DNA of 32,319 nucleotides from Pelagadaptatus aseana (GTDB lineage Bacteria > Pseudomonadota > Gammaproteobacteria > Pseudomonadales > Cellvibrionaceae): positions 1 through 32,319 of the forward strand of contig BAABNI010000019.1 in assembly GCA_040365065.1 (NCBI GenBank), in the 5' to 3' direction. The notes under the pieces are model-generated. The model was not told where the DNA came from, did not search any database, and worked only from the letters and a program-made list of their open reading frames with translations. Position numbers and translations under genes: made by a program. Of the stretch, positions 32,316 to 32,319 are shown one piece after another (positions within the stretch are counted from its first letter, which is position 1; every line of letters begins with the position of its first letter).

Positions 32316-32319
32316 TGGT

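Noticed and set aside
1..32319. CRISPR array, rRNA or tRNA genes
   Set aside because: No regularly spaced direct repeats and no tRNA- or rRNA-like stretch was seen in the intergenic regions on reading; a tRNA scan was not possible.

Overview
The window looks like the chromosome of a Gram-negative gammaproteobacterium, probably a marine, lipid-degrading member near Pseudomonadales/Oceanospirillales. The basis is the pncC-recA neighbourhood with a gammaproteobacterial LexA box, the lptG-lptF pair divergent from pepA-holC, an OmpC-like porin and a fatty-acid beta-oxidation cluster. The assignment is made by gene order and protein resemblance only; no species is claimed.

Region 1 (1-8.0 kb) is catabolic or accessory. 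It holds the C-terminal part of a molybdopterin oxidoreductase, a carboxymuconolactone-decarboxylase-like protein, an NHL-type beta-propeller, a glycyl radical enzyme with its radical-SAM activase as an overlapping gene pair, and an AraC-type HTH protein with little or no sensor domain. The glycyl radical enzyme has the Cys/Glu pair of eliminases but altered substrate-pocket positions, so its substrate cannot be named.

Region 2 (8.0-13.9 kb) is visibly AT-richer and reads as a foreign island. It holds an orphan small alarmone hydrolase (MESH1 type), an XRE repressor with two tandem palindromic operators, and a divergent three-gene operon of two unrecognised proteins plus a calcineurin-type phosphoesterase. 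It ends in a complete recA-recX pair.

Region 3 (13.9-15.1 kb) is the key boundary. A second recA with its own LexA box and pncC upstream is cut after codon 165 and continues into an unrelated 20-residue tail. The simplest reading is that an element entered the resident recA and supplied a substitute recA-recX, placed where it can be read from the resident SOS promoter. The missing 3' part of the resident recA is not in the window, so the far end of the element should lie beyond position 1.

Region 4 (15.1-32.3 kb) is mostly core genome. It has a chemoreceptor with a CxxCH haem-binding sensor, an acyl-CoA dehydrogenase, a FadB-like multifunctional protein with its thiolase, a small secreted protein, an RDD membrane protein, LptG and LptF of the LPS exporter, PepA, HolC and an acidic protein of unknown role. 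After these come a small secreted protein, a trimeric porin and a DUF692 (MNIO) plus DUF2063 pair of the kind that modifies ribosomal peptides. Most transcription units end in clear hairpin terminators. Interspersed palindromic repeats lie beside the chemoreceptor gene and at the right edge.
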